Part shown: one piece after another, positions 1 to 12,824 of the stretch | How positions within the stretch are numbered: position 1 is the stretch's first letter | How the letters are laid out: every line of letters begins with the position of its first letter | From: Morchella semilibera | Taxonomy: Eukaryota; Ascomycota; Pezizomycetes; Pezizales; Morchellaceae | Assembly (NCBI GenBank): GCA_009192285.1 | Contig: CM018603.1 | Coordinates: 5,887,613-5,951,612, forward strand | Direction of reading: 5' to 3' | Length of the DNA stretch: 64,000 bases | Position numbers and translations under genes: made by a program | The notes under the pieces: generated by a model | Database searches by the model: none | What the model saw: only the letters and a program-made list of their open reading frames with translations | Told to the model about the DNA's origin: nothing

Positions 1-530
1 CCACGCCTAACGTTGCTGGAACCCCAGCCCGGCTCCGTAGCGCCCCTCACTTACCTCATAACTCGCACAAGATCACAAGCAATACGATTGACTCTGTCAC
101 TACCCCTCATTGTTCGCCAAGTTCAAGTCCTAAAAACAAGGACAATATAAGAGTGACACCCTTCCCAACCACCATCTCATTTTCTATATCTTTCCCCACA
201 TTTCTATCTATCCTGCGATTCCTATCATTAGCCCTTCTTCTTATTGCTTTGGGGCTTCAGTTCTCCCACAAACCTTTTCTAGACGTTCTTCCCCGTCCAA
301 CATCGAGGCTCAAACCCACCCCCACACGGCCTGTCCCCCAAGAGATTTTTGGGAGTAAGAGTACTTCAGCAGCCTCATCAACCCCAGAAACTGCTCCAGA
401 AAACATATCAGGATTTGCAATTTGCAGACCTCAGAAGAACTATCAGAACGATCTAGACCCCGAAATATATCCAGATATCCCTCATCAAACATTCATCAAA
501 GGGTTTAAAACTTCAGTAGAAACCAACCAC
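1..530 (+). promoter_or_regulatory. Promoter and 5' leader region of the glucokinase gene
   Basis: No gene is seen here. The DNA is pyrimidine-rich on the plus strand, as is common in fungal leaders. A frame open from 153 into the glucokinase first exon has no in-frame ATG before 531, so I read it as untranslated. No TATA box or operator can be named with confidence. Confidence 0.4.
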
Positions 531-2269
531 ATGGGATCAAACATGACTTTAATTGAGAAAGCTAAGTCTATTGCTGCGGAGTTTGAGTATACTCCAGAGC
601 AAGCCAGAGCAGGTGTCAAGGAGTATCTTCGATTGATGGGTAAGCTCTGAATTGATGTGTCCCAGGGTTAAAACTAACTGATCTGCTTGAAAGACGTTGG
701 ATTGAGCAATGATGGCGAGGCTATGACGATGATCCCAACTTATGTTACTAAGGTCCCCAACGGCACGGAAGAGGTAACACTTTCACGTATATTGCGAATA
801 AGATCTCCTTATCATTGTTTCTAACAATTCTCTAGGGTGTGTATCTTGCTGTTGACCTTGGTGGTACCAATTTCCGTGTTTGTTCCATCACCCTGAAGGG
901 CGACACAACCTTCAAGATCCAGCAATCCAAGGTCGCCATTCCCAGGTCCTTGATGGTCTCTGACTCCAAATCACTTTTCTCTTTCCTTGCAAAGCACATT
1001 GCCGAGTTTGTCAAAGAGCACCATTCGGACCACTTCGCTGAAGATGCTACCCACCACCTCCACCTTGGGTTCACATTCTCGTTCCCTGTGGATCAGAAAG
1101 CTGTCAACAAAGGATATTTGATCCGCTGGACCAAGGGTTTTGATATTCCTGATGCCATTGGAAAGGATGTTTGCGCACTTCTTCAGGCCGAAATCGATAT
1201 TCTCGGCCTTCCTGTTGTCGTCGCTGCTTTGGTCAATGACACTGTAGGAACTTTGATGGCGCGTTCATACACCTCACCTGGAAAGACTGGAACACTATTG
1301 GGCGCTATTTTCGGCACCGGAACCAACGGAGCCTACGTCGAGAAATTGAGTCGGATAACAAAAATGACCAAGCCTGACGCTAACGTAGGAGAGTATGATA
1401 AGTCTACCGGTGAAATGGTCGTTAACACTGAGTGGGGTAGCTTTGACAATGCCATGAAGGTTCTCCCGGATACCCCATATGACCGTGCTCTTGATAAGAA
1501 CAGTGTCAACCCTGGTATCCAGATGTTTGAGAAGCGTGTTTCCGGTATGTTCTTAGGCGAGATTCTCAGAAATGCAGTTTTGGCGTTGAAGGAAAGCCAC
1601 AACATATTTTCCGCGGCTACTATCAAGAAAGATTCGGCCCTCTACACTCCTTGGTCCCTTGATACTTCTATCCTATCATACATCGAGGCCGACGAAACTC
1701 CAAACTATTTGGTTACTCGTGAGACTATCCAGAAGGAGCTGGGGGTTTATGGAACCACCATCGAGGAGGCCGAAGCAATCAAGATCATCGTACACGCCAT
1801 CGGGAAGCGTTCCGCTCGTCTTTCGGCTGTCCCTATCGCTGCCATTGTTTTAGCAACTGGCAAACTTGGAAGCAATCCCAAACCAAACACCCAAGGCGCC
1901 GAAAACCCGGGTGCGGGTGACCTCTCATTCATTGAACAGGGTATTAATTCCATCGTAACAGCCGTCTTTGGTAAACCGGATTCCGCTCTATTGGTTGATA
2001 CGCCACCTCCAGCTACTACCGGCGAATCACCCGTAAAGGCTGATAAAGCCATCTCGGAGGAAGATATTATCGATATCGGTGTCGACGGTAGTGTGGTCGA
2101 ATTTTACCCTGATTTCGAGGTTCACTTCCGACAAGCCCTCCGAGACATCCCGGAGGTTGGAGAAGAAGGTGAGAAGAAGATTAGGATAGGAGTTGCTAAG
2201 GACGGGTCCGGTGTCGGTGCTGCATTAATTGCGCTCGTTGCTTACAAGATGATGAACAATATTTCATAA
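531..2269 (+). CDS. glkA: Glucokinase (fungal GlkA-type hexokinase family)
   Basis: ATP-dependent phosphorylation of glucose to glucose-6-phosphate, the first step of glycolysis, in the cytosol. Exons are 531-639, 694-773 and 836-2269, giving 540 aa, close to the usual fungal glucokinase length. Both introns (54 and 62 nt) are GT-AG and keep frame. Visible motifs are the phosphate-binding loop LAVDLGGTNFRV (about aa 67-78), the sugar-binding strand LGFTFSFPV (about 140-148), VNDTVGTLMA with the catalytic Asp near 198, and GTGTNGAY (about 223-230). The C-terminal adenosine-binding stretch ends GSGVGAALIALVA. The overall sequence resembles fungal glucokinases more than the regulatory hexokinases; that subtype call is from memory of the family. 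The start at 531 has a good context (CCACATGG). A second in-frame ATG at 543 is possible. No breaks are seen. Confidence 0.95.
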
Positions 2270-3556
2270 GTGGATGTGACTAATTTATGGTTTTCCTTTC
2301 TTATTGGATGGTGGTGTATCTTTGGGGGATTCTTTATAAGGATCTCGCTGGGCATTTTTTTTTTTCATTCGAATATCGGGGGCTGTGAGTTGGTTTTATT
2401 GGGGTTCTCGATGTATTCTTTTGTAAATATTCGAAACACTTTATGTATTTCTGCCTTTGGTTTGGCGGAAACACGGAAAATGATGACTTTTTTTTTTTTG
2501 ACTTCCTGCACTGCTCGTCAGTTACTTGTGAGGCTTTAGAGTCATGTCCGATGAACGCAAACCGTGGATATAAAAGGGTGAACACAATCCGGCAAGTATT
2601 GTTTCCCATAGTGATGAATGTATTGTATAAGGTGTTGTGGAGGGAGGGGGAGGGGCCATATTAAGCTCTCGAGGTATCAGTCTGACTACATAAGCTTAGA
2701 TCCAATCAACACGAATGGTTACCAGACTAGCAGTGACGCAACAAGCTACACGCATGAAGCGAAAGTACGTATAGTATATAATGATTAGCTAGGGCCGATC
2801 ATAATCTCTTAGCTCTAGACAATTAATATCGGGGGTATCGAACAGTACATATAGATCAGATCTAAAGCTTACATGTATGTACCAACTTGTCACACTTTTA
2901 GTTTTGGTTTTTTGCAATTGAGGGGAATGACTTGAATGGGCACCTTACCAACAAACTTATCGCTGCACAAATCATGTCTCACTACCCCCTAAAACCACAA
3001 ACATACATACATGTATATACACAGCAACTCAAAGTTTGTACGTGCTGACGGAAGTGCCTACATACTTCGGGTGTAGGGGTAAGTGAGAAGACAGGCTTCA
3101 CGCAACCTTGGAAGAGTGGTGTCTTCCCACTTACCCCTACACCCAAAGTACATGCACCGTTCTAGCTATTCTTTAGCCGCTATACCTTTAGATTTCGAAA
3201 GCTTATACTGAACGCTAATTAACAGTAAATTGGTAACACGGTGTAATAATACCTCTACCTAAACTACATGGTAACACCAGTGAGCCTCCCAACCAAACCA
3301 ATATATACCATACCGAAATGGCCTTTGAGTTGCACGCGTGTATGAGTCAATCAATACCGGAATGCTCATCCACGAGTGATATTGTATGATTATATTTGTG
3401 TCAGCCAAGCCTTTTAAAGAGCCGCATAACCTAAGATTCATGCCGATCACTTGGTCGAGTATCTTTAATTCGCCAACTTTCTAGCTAACCCTTCACCACC
3501 AACTCTTTTAGCTATAGTAGGAATAAAATCAATCCGTACATCCACACTACCTTACG
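2270..3556. other. Intergenic region, glucokinase to TRIP4-like gene
   Basis: No gene is seen. The first 400 bases are T/G-rich and probably hold the glucokinase 3' UTR. The region carries TACATGTA at 2870 and 3008 and an imperfect inverted repeat at 3064-3149. The last 100 bases are probably the promoter and leader of the next gene. Confidence 0.5.
3064..3149. repeat. Imperfect inverted repeat (29-bp arms, 28-nt loop)
   Basis: The left arm (3064-3092) contains GGTGTAGGGGTAAGTG and the right arm (3121-3149) contains CACTTACCCCTACACC. The arms pair at 27 of 29 positions. It could be a miniature inverted-repeat element or a transcribed hairpin. No transposase or clear target-site duplication is visible. 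Confidence 0.75.
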
Positions 3557-5192
3557 ATGTCCGGCTCTCTTCAGTCATGGGCTCTCCCCCGCCTTAAACC
3601 TCTCCTACCACTCCCCGAAGAAGACCTTCTTCAAGCGATAACTTACGCCTCATCTCTCCCATCCGCAGAACGAGTCAGCTCCCACTTTAAAGTACAGTTC
3701 ACTCTCGCTTTTTACCCACTAGAAAACCAACAGCTAACCAAGCCAGGACTTTCTCGGTGAATCCCCAGAGTCACTGTCGTTTATCTCCGACTTCAATTCT
3801 CGCCTGTTTCCCCAGGCATCACAACCCACGCCAACCCCGCCACAACCACAAGGTAGTGATGGCCCCTCTGCGTCGAAGAAGAAGAAGGGGAGACAACCGA
3901 TTGGAAAGTTCGCCCAGGCACCCCGCCAGGTGGAAGACCAACCCACAAATGCAAGCACCGTCTATATTAAGAAGGAACTTGAGGATGATGAGTATTATAC
4001 CGGCCCCAGTAGGAATCCACGGACACCCGCCCAGTCCCAGGATCCTACCCCGACTGCTCCGCAGCCTGTATCAAATCCGCCTAAATCAATCGGAACACTT
4101 ACCTCCGACCTCAGGAATGTAAAGACGAAGAAGGCAAAGCCACAGCAGCAAAAAGTTGTTGTAACAGGCGGAACCTCTATGCGCGGCGTTTCAAAGGAAC
4201 TTGACGACCTTGAGTCGGCCCTCCGTACTCTCGAGATGTCAACCAACCCGACAATTACCACAGAGCGTCGTAAATGCTCCTGCATGGGTCTAAAACATGA
4301 AGTTTTTGCTGCTGCGCCTAATTGCCTTTCCTGCGGAAAAGTCATCTGTATTAAAGAGGGTCTCGGTCCATGTACATTCTGTAATGCTCCGCTCATAAGC
4401 TCGGAGGATATTCAGTCTATGGTCCGCGCGCTCCGTGAGGAGCGCGGAAAGGAGAGGATGGCAGTAAATGCGGCACAGAATAAACGTGCTGACGTTGCCA
4501 AGACACCAAAGCCGTTCTCTGGAACTTCGAGCCCGATACCCAGCGGTGATGAAGGAGATGGGCTTAAAAAGGCTATGGCACACAGAGACAAACTGTTAGG
4601 CTTTCAAGCAAATAATGCCCAGAGAACTAAGATTATTGATCAGGCAGCGGACTTTGAAACACCAGTCTCAACAGGGCTAAACCCATGGGCGAACCCACAA
4701 GAACGCGCGCTACAATTGAAGAAACAACAGAAGATCATGCGAACGATGGATTGGAATGCCAAAGAAGATTACGAGAAACGACGGGTAGTGGTCGCCATTG
4801 ACCTAAAGGGAAGAAGGGTAGTGAAAGAGATGCAAGATATTGCGCCTCCAGAGATAAGTAGTGATGAGGAGGAGGAAGTAAGCGAATACGATGAGAGACT
4901 AGAGAGAGGTGGTGCACAAGCACTTGCAGTAAAAGATAGAGGGAAAGGCATAGAAAGAGGAGGCCAGTACGCACGGAACCCACTCCTAAAAGGAATGATC
5001 AGGCCTAAATACGACAGAGCGGCCGTTGACGGAAAAGGAAAGGAAAAGGAAACAGACGGCAACATCCCAAGGACCTGGAGAAGGGTGCAGGATGAGCTGA
5101 AAGATAACGAGGACGTCATCCTGGACGGAGGTATTTACGGAGGAGAGAGAGCTGAGAGAGGGACTGTAGGAGAGGAGCCTGCTTGTGGGTAA
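3557..5192 (+). CDS. rqt4: ASC-1/TRIP4-type zf-C2HC5 protein (Rqt4-like, ribosome quality trigger)
   Basis: Homologues (human TRIP4, yeast Rqt4) belong to the helicase complex that splits collided ribosomes in ribosome-associated quality control and bind ubiquitin. Exons are 3557-3691 and 3747-5192 (intron 55 nt, phase 0), giving 526 aa, near TRIP4 size. The N-terminus has the family's short helical region, with LLQAITYASSLPS followed across the splice by FLGESPESLSFISDFNSR. A Lys-rich, low-complexity stretch follows. The C2HC5 zinc finger is at about aa 222-257: CSCMGLKH, then NCLSCGKVIC, then GPCTFCNAPL. It ends with a basic segment (ALREERGKERMA). The charged C-terminal half contains NPWANPQERALQLKKQQK. 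The TAA-containing alternative frame at 3723-3737 confirms that the intron is needed. The family call rests on the zinc finger and the FLGESPES motif. Confidence 0.88.
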
Positions 5193-8100
5193 AAAAAAAA
5201 AAGACTTTGGTATCTAGGTCATTCTTAAAGAATAGTAGTACAGGTATACCACTCAATGGAGCAGCCGTGCTAAAGGCTTCCAAAGTTTTGTATAAAGCCG
5301 TTCTAGGCAGTACTAGGGGATTATCCATATCGAAAGGTTAAGGTTCTGTGATGGCTGGTAGTTATATATCAGACATAACAGCCCATTCAAATCATTATTA
5401 CCTGTACTAGCAACCTTAAAGTAAGTATATGTATTTCAAATATCCACTAGCCAGTATAATATATAACTACAATGGATATTTACGTAGATGAAGGGTGTAT
5501 ATAATCGAGAGATATAGGCGCAATATGTGAACTTGGTTTAGTATACTCCGATGCCAAACGGAAAAGAGTCGCTCCCCGCCGTGTTTGAGTCTCCTCATAT
5601 ACATGTACCGTATGGCTCAGAATAGGCTGGTGCTGAAGGCGATTATGTGGCACGAGTACGTGTTACTATTATAACTTCTTTACTAGTGCTAATCGTTTGG
5701 TTGAGTCTTGTTATAACGTAGGCCCGACACTCCATGAACCGATATGCCAGGGAACTGTCCATCCACGGACAGCTATTCGGGCAAATGTCCACCTATGAGT
5801 AGGTGTGACTGGGTACTAAGTACATGTATCCATCACGGGCAGAGATTCAAACATACATTCTCAATCCGCAAGACAGTCACATTAGATACCGTTTCCAAAC
5901 CTCAACGACGCCACATTACGCTATAATCTATTAGCTATTGCCTATATATAAATGCATTTAAGTCATACCATCAAATATATACATGTACCATCAGAAGAAT
6001 CTTAAAGATACATACATGTAATCTATCAGGTGCCGGTGTTCTTTTCGGTAGACACCTGCCCGTTGCGTTGTCCGTCAGATAATAGAAAAGAGCCGAACGG
6101 CCAGAAAGTGTTCGTGAATAGACTACAACAATGCTATACCAGTGATGGTGAGTTTGTTTGAACCCTTCGACTACTCTCGTCATGTCTGTCGGCCTCGAGA
6201 TGATAGAGATGGAGAGTTCTGTGAGATAGAATAGAGACTGCAAAGAGTGTCGCCAGCCAACCGAGCGTATTCCCCACGGATAGGATCAGAGCAGAAACAC
6301 AAATAATTCGATACTACATGTATTCAAGAATGCCAAGCCCTAACATACCTCCAATCCCACCACTCCTGTTATTTTATGGGAGCATGTCTACACTACATGT
6401 ACTGGATATGATTACTGATGTAAACAAAAAAAAAAAAAAATCTACACTACATGTAGGCAAGGAAGATATACCGAGTGATATTTCATGAAGTGCCCCCTCC
6501 CCCCCTCCCATGCGCCGTTGCACCGCTTCGAGATAGAACAAGCCACTGGCTTCAACAAGGCATAGCAGTGTAAAAAGGAGTAGCCGATCGAAGTTTAAGC
6601 AGTTTCGATCCATCACGGTGCTGATACAAAATCCCCGGTACCCCAAACTACACCTCCGAGGAAATCCTCCCCGGCTTCAATATGGACAGATTTAACCTAC
6701 ACCAAGTCTTGCAAGTTCTCCCTACGCCAGGCCTATGCTGGTGGGCAGGCAGGTTCATGTTAGATGTAAACTGCATGTAGATTTTGTGCCATCATGGGAA
6801 TTGTGTGGCTTAGCAGCATACGCCAAAGACCGTGCAATGCTGCCGGGGTAACACTACCGCTCGATCATCCCGTCTGGCTGTGGCCTTTGTTTAAACCATG
6901 TATCAATCCATGTACCAAGCGCTTTCTACTCCTACAGTAACTCTCACCTCCGGTGCGCCCTTAAATTTTACTACCAGTGCTACTGCACACCGGCTCGGTG
7001 AACATACAACAACCACACCCCTTCTTCTCCATATGCAGTTCTCTATATAGGTGCTGCATAGTAGCTAGGCTTTAAAGAGGATATGGCTAAGTCCAGATCA
7101 ATACATGTATGCAGGGTTACTTTTGGGCTTGGGGAGATTAAATAAAGCTATCTTGGGTCCTCTGGACATAGAGTGAGAATTCGTTAGCTTGGGGGCAAGG
7201 AACAGATAGAGTCAATACGGCAGGTATATATAACTTGACCTGTTGGCCTGACTTTATTGGTAACTGTGTGGGCTATCTGCTTAACTAGTAGCACTGAGAT
7301 CTAGATCCCTTATGACACGAGTCGATTTATTTTCTACATATTCTTTGGTTATCGCATACTACAAGTAAACAAGCCGCCTAGGCCTGAACGGTTACCTACT
7401 TAGTTACGGCAAGTTATAAAAAACGGTTTTTGGCACTGGGCAAGTAAGTACCCAGTGATTATCGACTTATGCGCTATCAATCCCAACAGCGAAGTCTTTG
7501 GATGAACTCTAATCTGGTGAATCTATTATGAGTGAGGCATTTAGCGGCCTCTAGCATTTCTATATGTAACTTCCCTTAAAATATAAGTGCCGCCTGTAGT
7601 ACCCAACCCAAATCCGGCTTGCAAATACCTGACCTGTTCAAAGGTTGTGCTCAGCACCTTCGAATGGATTTTCAAATCCTCTAGAGTTCCAACCTTAATT
7701 GTCTTTACCGGAGGTACTAGTTGTGGATTCACTACATAAAGTAATTAGTTGGAGGCAAATACAACATTGTACTTGTGTGCATTACATATTCACATGGGGC
7801 ATTGAATATCACAGCTTTCGCTTGGCCACGGTCAACATAATCAGTTGCTTTCTATCTGCCAGGCGATAAGCTTGCCAAGATTGCCCATGAGTATAAACCC
7901 CAAGCGAATTCATCTTTTTTTTTTTAGCAAACAGTCAATCCTAATGAGATACAACTCAAAGACATCATCTACTGTCAGCGCCCGGACCGGATGCAGGTCC
8001 ATTGCTACTCCTAAACACCACTTACACACTATGTGGGTTTATGGCCAAAGGAAGCATTACAAAATGCCCCCCGGTAGTGTAACTTTCCAACGCGGAATTA

Positions 8101-9795
8101 TGTAGGTACAGGTACATTGCTCCTGAACAAAAAAAAAATGCCTCACGGCATCAAGCCGCGACTGCTATTTATGTCCGTAGACATGCTTTTTTTTTTTGGT
8201 CGAGATCACCAACGCCCAAAGCTTTCACCGCCTGGCTGGCTTGAGAATTTGAGGCGGCCCTACATGTACCTACATGTACTTATGACCCTTTATCATATGC
8301 ATGGAATCTGCGTACATATCCTGTGCGTGCTCAACGTGGATATCCATACATACATGTATCCATACATGTATGATACAAGCTTTAAACGGCTGTTTTTTTT
8401 TAACGAGCATTATATGTTCTTTAGTGATCCATGGTCGCGGTAAAGATTTGGTCTTTGAAGACGGGTCCTCGGGGTCACTCTCCAGAAATGACCAGAAATT
8501 GTTACAAGTTTTGTTATTTGGACGATTTGAATCTTGGCCTCCACCAGGTCAGCGCAATCGATGCAATCGAGAGAATCTACTGAAAATCCAAATTAGAATA
8601 ACGTCAGCCTGCACTGTTAGATGTTTTCTAAATATCTCAGGTCTGCAGACTACATCGTGTGGACGGCGGTGGGCGCATGGACCATGTTCATCTGGGAAAA
8701 ACAACCAGGGCCCTTCCCCGTCGTAACCGCTGCGCGCGGGTGTGGAGGAGGCGGGTGGAGGAGGTCGAAAATCGAAGAGGAACCCTTAACTGGGGGCCAC
8801 TGGATCCACATGCATTTAGCCTCATCCTATTTGTAGTACATACTCCTGCGATGCATCTTGCGACGTCAGGGTTCCGGGAAGTCACCAGCCAGTTAGAGGC
8901 ATTTCTGGATTATTCCACAGGCCGAAAGGAAATAAAAATCCAGTGTGGTGCCTGCGTCCGCCGTATCGCACTCTATCGACTGGCTGTATGTAGTAGTACT
9001 GGTATCTCTAGCCTCTCTTGAACCGATTGTAACCATTTTGAAGAGATACAGCTGAGTACCTGCTTCATAGGGATGCTCGTACAGACAGACAAAAGCCCAT
9101 ACATCATCGTCGTAATATTAATCCCTTCACGTAGAACAGGAATGATAAAACAAAAATGCAAATATGATTTATGGTGTGTGCGGGCGCCAATTACAGCCCT
9201 AGGGCATTACGCCACAACTACGTTGTTCCTGCCAGCCACATGGACAGGGTCATCCGCTCTCAAGCAGCTCGCGCTTCAGTTCACACACCCCAGAGATGAC
9301 GACAAGCTGCCGATCTTCCAACCCATGATGATGTTAGAAGAAAGTACCTCCTGTTTTTATACAACAAAACCAATTCTTGTTCGCTCGGAGTTTGGTTTGC
9401 GGGTGAGGGCTTTATCTCTATCTCCTAGATCTGCTCCTACCAAAGGTCTCTATTACGATCTTCAGCCACTCATCTAACGCTCGGTAGTAAACCGATAAAG
9501 TGTGCCTATTCAGCTCGCAACCCCAGGACAAAAGTGTCGGCCCAAAAGGCATATTTTAGAGCTGTCGCGCAACAGGAGGATTCCGTTTGAAAACTCAACC
9601 AGCCCAGCATTCGGTAGATAGATATACATGTATCTGGCCACGGGAGCAGGAGTCACACAAGTAGCAGCAGGTCAATAATCCAGACAGATAACCCCCAGTG
9701 CTCCTTCCTAATGTAAACCCCATCCAACAAACTTTTAGGAAGTTATTGACAACCCTTCTTTGACGCTACCACAGGCACCAAAATCAACATCTTAG
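5193..9795. other. Intergenic region rich in the TACATGTA palindrome
   Basis: I find no convincing gene in this 4.6 kb. It begins with an A11 run just after the stop codon. TACATGTA occurs at 5600, 5821, 5980, 6013, 6315, 6394, 6448, 7102, 8261, 8271, 8351, 8363 and 9625. A GC-rich patch at about 8640-8810 is open and might hold a relic exon (residues such as VGAWTMFIWEKQPGPFP), but nothing joins to it. The ATG-started 134-codon frame at 9073-9477 has no recognisable features. Confidence 0.5.
5600..6455. repeat. Cluster of seven TACATGTA palindromes
   Basis: TACATGTA begins at 5600, 5821, 5980, 6013, 6315, 6394 and 6448. The base before the octamer is A, C or G in every copy. Spacing is irregular, so this is not a tandem array. 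See the finding on the genome-scale pattern. Confidence 0.85.
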
Positions 9796-12700
9796 ATGCC
9801 TCTATCGCATAAACATACCATGCCATTGCGCACCATTGTCGGAACAAAGGACGAAGGGAAAGAGCACGATAAAGAAAAACCAATAGAGATGGATGAAGAC
9901 GAATCAAATCACAATACCGCATTTTCAAAGTCGGCCATCGTTTCTGCCATCCGTAAAACGATAGCAAAATACACCATCAGTCGCCCCCATTCTCCTGTAA
10001 ACTCACGTCCACCTGTAAGCCATTCACTTCCTGGAGCAACTTGGCCTTATCTAACTCACTTTTATCATAGTCCCCCGGCCCCAGGAACTCAACCGCCTCG
10101 GATGAGAGTCCGGATGAAGACCAAACCCCCAGGCCGCAACCAGTAAAGCCTACGACCGAAGTCAAGCAGCGCCCTCCTCTAAGGACAAGCACAGCCTCAA
10201 GAGAGCTCAAGAAGGAGGATTGTCGAAGAGACTCAAGCAAAAATCACATCTCCTTCGATATACCTCCCCCTCCGCCAGAGTTGTTATCCTCTCAAGACCT
10301 AAATGCCCTATTTTCGGGCGCACCAGCCTTTTCTATAATAAAAGAGGGTAACGAAACTCCTGAACCGAGGGTTTTCTTTCCATTTGACGATGAAGACGAT
10401 GAAGAGCTAGAGGAGCTATCAGATTGCCCGCCTATCGCACATCCGGCATTCTCTCTCTGCACATCAAGGCCTCACAAACCCTTGAATCCAGACGCTAGGG
10501 GTCGTAGGGCCAAGGATGATTCGGATTTGGAGGAGCTTGGAGGGGGAGTAGAGGAGGAGCCGAGCATGCTAAGCTTTATGGGTCTTGAGCCCGGAACTTG
10601 CGGATGGGAGTACTTCATGATGTATCCCGTGGGAGACTTTGCTAAGACAGAAGATAACGAGGACGATGATATTGACGAGATTGATGAGGGTGGGCGAGAA
10701 AGAGGGAGAAGAGGGAGTATGGGCAATGGAAAAGGCGGCATTCGAAGCGTAGAGACGGACTATATCGTTGAGAGGTTGAAGGAGCTAGGAGAGTTTTGGA
10801 ATGAGCGAAAACGCAAACGAGCACAGGAGGGCAACTCCATTATCAATGAGATTGAAAGTGCAGGAAGATCTAAAGGGGTCTTGGGCAAATACTCCTCGCT
10901 TGAGCTATACACCCAGCTCTTTACTAGGTTACTCTATCCGCCTACTCGAATCTCAACGGAAGATTTCAACGATCCGTATAGCTTAAAGGTACAAGCTATT
11001 GCATTGTTAGAAACCCTTGCAATGAAAAGATTCTGGCTCGACTTCAAGGACCCGCATTGGCGGATCCGCATCGGTCAGATCCTGTGGGGGAGAAGACCAA
11101 ACTACCGAGGCGACAATAGCGATGACGAGGAAGACGAGGAAGACATTGCCTCTGAAAGAGACGCGGAAAAGGTTTGGCTTCTACTCCAAATTCTCCTCTC
11201 ATGTGAATTGGCAGTCAGGCTGGACGTTTTGTTTGGTGATGATACCGTCGAGGTTGTAGACAACCAATCTGTGGAATCAAAAGAGGATATGTGTAAGAGG
11301 TTCAAGAAAATTGGGACGAAGAAGGTCGAATGGGATATACTTTTGGCGCGGAGATGGCTGGATAATGTGCAGATAATAGACGACGAATCTACAGCAGAGA
11401 AGGACATTACCAGCCTGGCCCCCCCAGCATCTGAGAGAAGGGGTTGGTTCTCCTCAAGAGCCACCCCTCCTTCGCCGCCGCCAGAGATAGACGACGGAAA
11501 CGGTGTAAAGTCATATGAGGCCTTAATATACCCCAGGAACCTAAATCGACAATTCTCTGCATTGATCTACTTTGCCAAATCACTTCAGTGGCCCCAAATC
11601 GATACATTATCACAACAACTCCAGGAAAAGATTCGATCTGCTTCAACCCTATCAACTCCGTCACAATCTATCAACGGAACACCTCTAGCAACGCCACTTT
11701 CTATGATGTCTGCAAACTCAAGCAGCTATTTCCAGGCTTTTGGGCGTCCAAGGAGGATACAAGAACTAGCATCAACCTCCGATACTCCATCTATAATGAC
11801 CAGCAGCAGTTCAATAAGAAGTTCGGTGTTGGCCAAGACGATGGGATCTGGTGGTTGGCTTTCGAGAACATTTTTTTCGGGGCTGATACTACCTGGTGAA
11901 GGGTTGCCACATTTCCTGATTTCCACGTTGCTGGAAAACGACGTTAGTGCTGTTGAAAGCTTGGGTGACAACTCGATACTTTATGCCGGGTTCCAGTATG
12001 AAGGTTTGACCTGGTGGAGCAGTAACTGCATCGTCGGGAGAGTGATAGCGGGCCATGGCGGATCTAAGGAAGTTGGTGGATGGATTGGACCATGCTTGGG
12101 TACTAAAGTACCCACCGAGAATGGATTGGTATATAAACCAGTCGCAAACGGGTGGCTAAACATCTATTCGCTCCTACCAGAAGATGAGGGAGAGGCTAGA
12201 GTTTTAAAACCGCGCCTGGTGAAGGAGGAGTCAAATCCACTTGGCACAAAGTACAAGGAGTCAAAAGGCATCTTGTCTAGCGATTTGTCCATGCCTAGCG
12301 ACGAGGTTATCCTTGGGGAGAAGGTTTTGTTGGAAAGGATCCTCCTTGTGGAACCACCTCGAGAGGACGATTTGGATTTTGAGGCGGAGACCCCCACCAA
12401 GTACGATGTCGAGTTGCACTTCCAGCTTGGCGAGACGGAAGAGCTTGCAGTCAGGCTTAAGCACGAAGTCTTTTTCATCACGTCATTCCCCTGTCTCGAC
12501 CCACCGTCAAGCTTCAAAGATACGAAGAAAGGATCGGATGAGCATACGATAAAGAGAGCACATCCACTACACAAAGAATTCAACTATTCCCTGACTTCAA
12601 TAGAGTCTCTTGTACGAGAGGGTGACGACGAAACTAGGGACAGAAGCCACATCCTTGTTATCGAGGCGGGCGGTGAGGGTAGAGATCGAGAAATCCTTGC

Positions 12701-12824
12701 AAGAGCTTGGTGCTCGGAAAGAGGGGTTCATGCTATTATTGGCGGTAGAGTGAGGACTTGTCTTAGTTGCTGCGTCAGAGAAGCCAAGGCGTTAGGTGTT
12801 GATGTTGTTATTCGCGTTGGGTGA
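9796..12824 (+). CDS. Conserved fungal protein of unknown function (about 990 aa)
   Basis: Exons are 9796-10014 and 10071-12824. The 56-nt GT-AG intron joins frames in phase 0. I recognise the layout of a large uncharacterised Pezizomycotina family but know no function. Its hallmark is PPPPPELLSSQDLNALFSGA at the start of the main region, followed by an Asp/Glu-rich patch (FDDEDDEELEEL), a Gly-Cys segment (MGLEPGTCGWEYF) and a helical part with LYTQLFTRLLYPP. Next come WRIRIGQILWGRRP and LLLQILLSCELAVRLD. A Ser-rich linker precedes SGGWLSRTFFSGLILPGEGL and GLTWWSSNCIVGRVIAG. It ends LSCCVREAKALGVDVVIRVG. There is no signal peptide and no clear membrane helix. The start could be 9796 or 9820 (the latter in the better context, ACCATGCC). 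The frame is intact over 2.7 kb. Confidence 0.85.

Noticed and set aside
153-530. Upstream extension of the glucokinase reading frame
   Set aside because: It has no ATG, is low in family similarity, and the ATG at 531 has a good context and gives the expected protein length.
9073-9477. 134-codon ATG-started frame
   Set aside because: No recognisable motif, no splice support and ordinary intergenic composition; chance length.
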